From CAWUJT01 sp963922715 (GTDB taxonomy: Bacteria; Pseudomonadota; Alphaproteobacteria; Rhodobacterales; Rhodobacteraceae), in contig CAWUJT010000098.1 of NCBI GenBank assembly GCA_963922715.1, positions 1-8,252 on the forward strand: 8,252 nt of DNA. Direction: 5' to 3'. Below, piece after piece: positions 6,574 through 8,252 of this stretch; the first letter of the stretch is position 1, and each line of letters starts with the position of its first letter. Under the pieces are notes generated by a model. It saw only the letters and a list, made by a program, of their open reading frames with translations. It made no database searches and was not told the DNA's origin. Made by a program: the position numbers and the translations under genes.

Positions 6574-6713
6574 ATCTCAGAACGTTGTTGTGATCCGTCG
6601 CGCCCACGCGGGTGTCCTCACATCGCACCACAGGCGCGCTCTGGAGATCATTGGCGGTTTTGGTCAGCGGGGATGAAACACATAGGCCCTTGCGGGAGAG
6701 ATCAGGGCCGCGT
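6574..6713 (+). other. guaA 5' leader, no gene recognised
   Basis: About 140 bases between the guaA promoter and start codon. It holds a small hairpin, CGCCC (6601-6605) with GGGTG (6610-6614) around a 4-base loop, including one G-T pair. GAGATCA occurs at 6644-6650 and again at 6698-6704 beside the ribosome site, and its complement TGATCTC is at 6572-6578. I recognise no known riboswitch class and no conserved peptide. The ribosome site for guaA may be AGGG (6704-6707), 6 bases before the ATG, or GGGAGAG (6694-6700) further away. Confidence 0.4.
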
Positions 6714-8252
6714 ATGCGCTTTTCCATGCCACATCAACTGCTCCTGATCATCGACTTTGGCAGCCAAGTGACGCAGCTTATAGCGCGCAGGCTCCGAGAA
6801 TTGAACATCTATTGTGAAATTCACCCCTATCAGACGCTCTCACTTCAGCGTCTCCAAGAGCTCAATCCTAAGGCTGTGATCTTCTCAGGCGGGCCGGACA
6901 GTGTGGTCCGAGAGGGCTCCCCCCGACCGCCGGAAGGGATATATGATCTGGGCCTGCCTATTCTGGGCATCTGCTATGGCCAACAGGTGATGATGCATGA
7001 TCTTGGCGGCAAAGTGGACGGCGGTAAAATCGCTGGCGGTGGCGGAACCGCCGAGTTTGGACGGGCTTTTGTCACCCCTCAGGCGGCATTGCCGCTTCTG
7101 AAGGGGTGGTTTACAGAGGGACCAGAACAAGTTTGGATGAGCCACGGCGATCATGTCTCAGCACTCGCCCCGGGGTTTGAGGTGTTTGGAACATCTCCTA
7201 ACGCGCCCTTTGCGATAACGGCGGACAGCACGCGCCAATTTTACGCGGTCCAGTTTCACCCTGAAGTGCATCATACAGCGCGGGGACGAACACTTCTGGA
7301 GAACTTTACCAAGGCGGCGGGTTTCACGGGCGATTGGTCTATGGGAGCTTACCGAGAAGAGGCGATTGCCAAGATCCGGGCGCAAGTGGGCGAGGCCCGG
7401 GTGATTTGCGGCTTGTCGGGGGGCGTTGACAGCTCTGTAGCAGCCGTACTCCTTCATGAGGCGATTGGCGATCAGCTTACCTGTGTGTTTGTCGATAACG
7501 GCCTGCTGCGACACAACGAGGCCGAAGACGTGGTGATTATGTTCCGCGACAGCTTTAACATCCCTTTAATCCACGCCAAGGAGCAAGCGCTTTTTCTCGA
7601 CGCCCTCAAAGGTGTCAGTGACCCAGAAGAAAAACGCAAAACGATTGGACGGGTCTTTATCGATGTCTTTCAAAAGCACGCCGAAGGTCTTGATGGTGTT
7701 GCGTATCTTGCCCAGGGGACGCTTTACCCGGATGTGATTGAAAGCGTCAGTTTCAGCGGTGGCCCGTCTGTGACCATCAAAAGCCATCACAATGTCGGGG
7801 GGCTGCCCGAGAAGATGGGCCTAAAACTGGTCGAGCCGCTGCGGGAGCTGTTCAAAGATGAGGTGCGCGCTTTGGGCCGCACACTTGGGCTGCCAGAACA
7901 GTTTATTGGGCGCCACCCGTTTCCTGGGCCGGGCCTGGCCATTCGCTGTCCGGGGGAAATCACGGAAGCCAAACTTGATATTTTGCGCAGGGCGGATGCC
8001 ATATACATTGATCAAATCCGAAAACATGGCCTGTATGATGAGATATGGCAGGCGTTTGTGGTGATTTTGCCCGTGCAAACCGTAGGCGTGATGGGGGATG
8101 GCCGCACCTACGATTATGCCTGTGCCCTGCGTGCAGTGACCTCCGTCGATGGAATGACCGCGGATTATTACCCTTTCTCACATCAGTTTCTGAGTGAAAC
8201 CGCAACCCGGATCATTAACGAGGTGGGGGGCATTAACCGGGTCACCTATGAC
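6714..8252 (+). CDS. guaA: GMP synthase (glutamine-hydrolysing), 3' end cut by window
   Basis: Converts XMP to GMP using ATP and ammonia from glutamine, the last step of de novo guanine nucleotide synthesis; cytoplasmic homodimer. The frame is open from the ATG at 6714 to the window edge (513 codons). Domains in order: class I glutamine amidotransferase (LLIIDFGSQVTQLIARRLRE; catalytic Cys87 in GICYGQQ, His182 and Glu184 in FHPEV), ATP pyrophosphatase with P-loop SGGVDSS (235-241), and the C-terminal dimerisation domain (RHPFPGPGLAIRCPGE, LPVQTVGVMGDGRTYDYA, INRVTYD). The last visible residues are about a dozen short of the family's usual end (...PPATIEWE), so the gene is probably intact beyond the window. 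An in-frame ATG at 6726 is an alternative start; 6714 is preferred because AGGG lies 6 bases upstream of it. It is divergent from marR and has its own promoter at 6545-6573. Confidence 0.96.
   Translation, partial: MRFSMPHQLLLIIDFGSQVTQLIARRLRELNIYCEIHPYQTLSLQRLQELNPKAVIFSGGPDSVVREGSPRPPEGIYDLGLPILGICYGQQVMMHDLGGKVDGGKIAGGGGTAEFGRAFVTPQAALPLLKGWFTEGPEQVWMSHGDHVSALAPGFEVFGTSPNAPFAITADSTRQFYAVQFHPEVHHTARGRTLLENFTKAAGFTGDWSMGAYREEAIAKIRAQVGEARVICGLSGGVDSSVAAVLLHEAIGDQLTCVFVDNGLLRHNEAEDVVIMFRDSFNIPLIHAKEQALFLDALKGVSDPEEKRKTIGRVFIDVFQKHAEGLDGVAYLAQGTLYPDVIESVSFSGGPSVTIKSHHNVGGLPEKMGLKLVEPLRELFKDEVRALGRTLGLPEQFIGRHPFPGPGLAIRCPGEITEAKLDILRRADAIYIDQIRKHGLYDEIWQAFVVILPVQTVGVMGDGRTYDYACALRAVTSVDGMTADYYPFSHQFLSETATRIINEVGGINRVTYD

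Noticed and set aside
6571..6747. A 58-codon, cysteine-rich reading frame from ATG at 6571 overlapping the guaA start
   Set aside because: Its ATG lies inside the -10 element of the guaA promoter, it has no ribosome site, and it overlaps guaA in another frame; the odd composition looks like chance translation.

Overview
The window looks like chromosomal core DNA from an alphaproteobacterium of the Rhodobacterales (roseobacter/Rhodobacter type). Three things point there: the gltX-gltA order, a protein ending in a DUF6456-type domain divergently paired with a small DUF6477-type protein (both recalled as families of this lineage, not searched), and a non-pyrrolysine MttB-type methyltransferase with a basic N-terminus. 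There are no RNA genes, insertion sequences, CRISPR arrays or prophage genes. Genes cover nearly everything; the largest gaps are about 215 bases.

Left part (1-2714, + strand): the 3' part of gltX (glutamyl-tRNA synthetase, cut by the window start) followed after 56 bases by a complete gltA (type II citrate synthase). The two read the same way with no visible terminator between them.

Middle (2731-4339): a 370-residue helix-turn-helix protein with a C-terminal DUF6456-like domain on the minus strand and a 92-residue DUF6477-like protein on the plus strand, divergent from a 217-base AT-rich spacer. This spacer is the most interesting non-coding DNA here. It carries two DnaA-box-like 9-mers spaced exactly one helical turn apart just upstream of the DUF6456 gene, a CtrA-like TTAA-N7-TTTA element, and three further TTAA tetramers. 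That suggests, as inference, that the pair is tied to replication or cell-cycle control.

Right part (4336-8252): on the minus strand, a MarR-family regulator and then an MttB/COG5598-type corrinoid-dependent methyltransferase. A stable hairpin and a tandem 7-base repeat lie in the 120-base gap between them. Divergent from marR is guaA (GMP synthase), which runs off the right edge about a dozen codons before its expected end. The marR-guaA spacer holds a good sigma70-type promoter pointing at guaA and, 2 bases upstream of its -35 box, a 24-base inverted repeat that is a plausible MarR operator.

No clearly new system is present. The best leads are the DnaA/CtrA-like control region of the DUF6456-DUF6477 pair and the solitary MttB homologue, which has a dedicated regulator but no corrinoid protein or activase in view.
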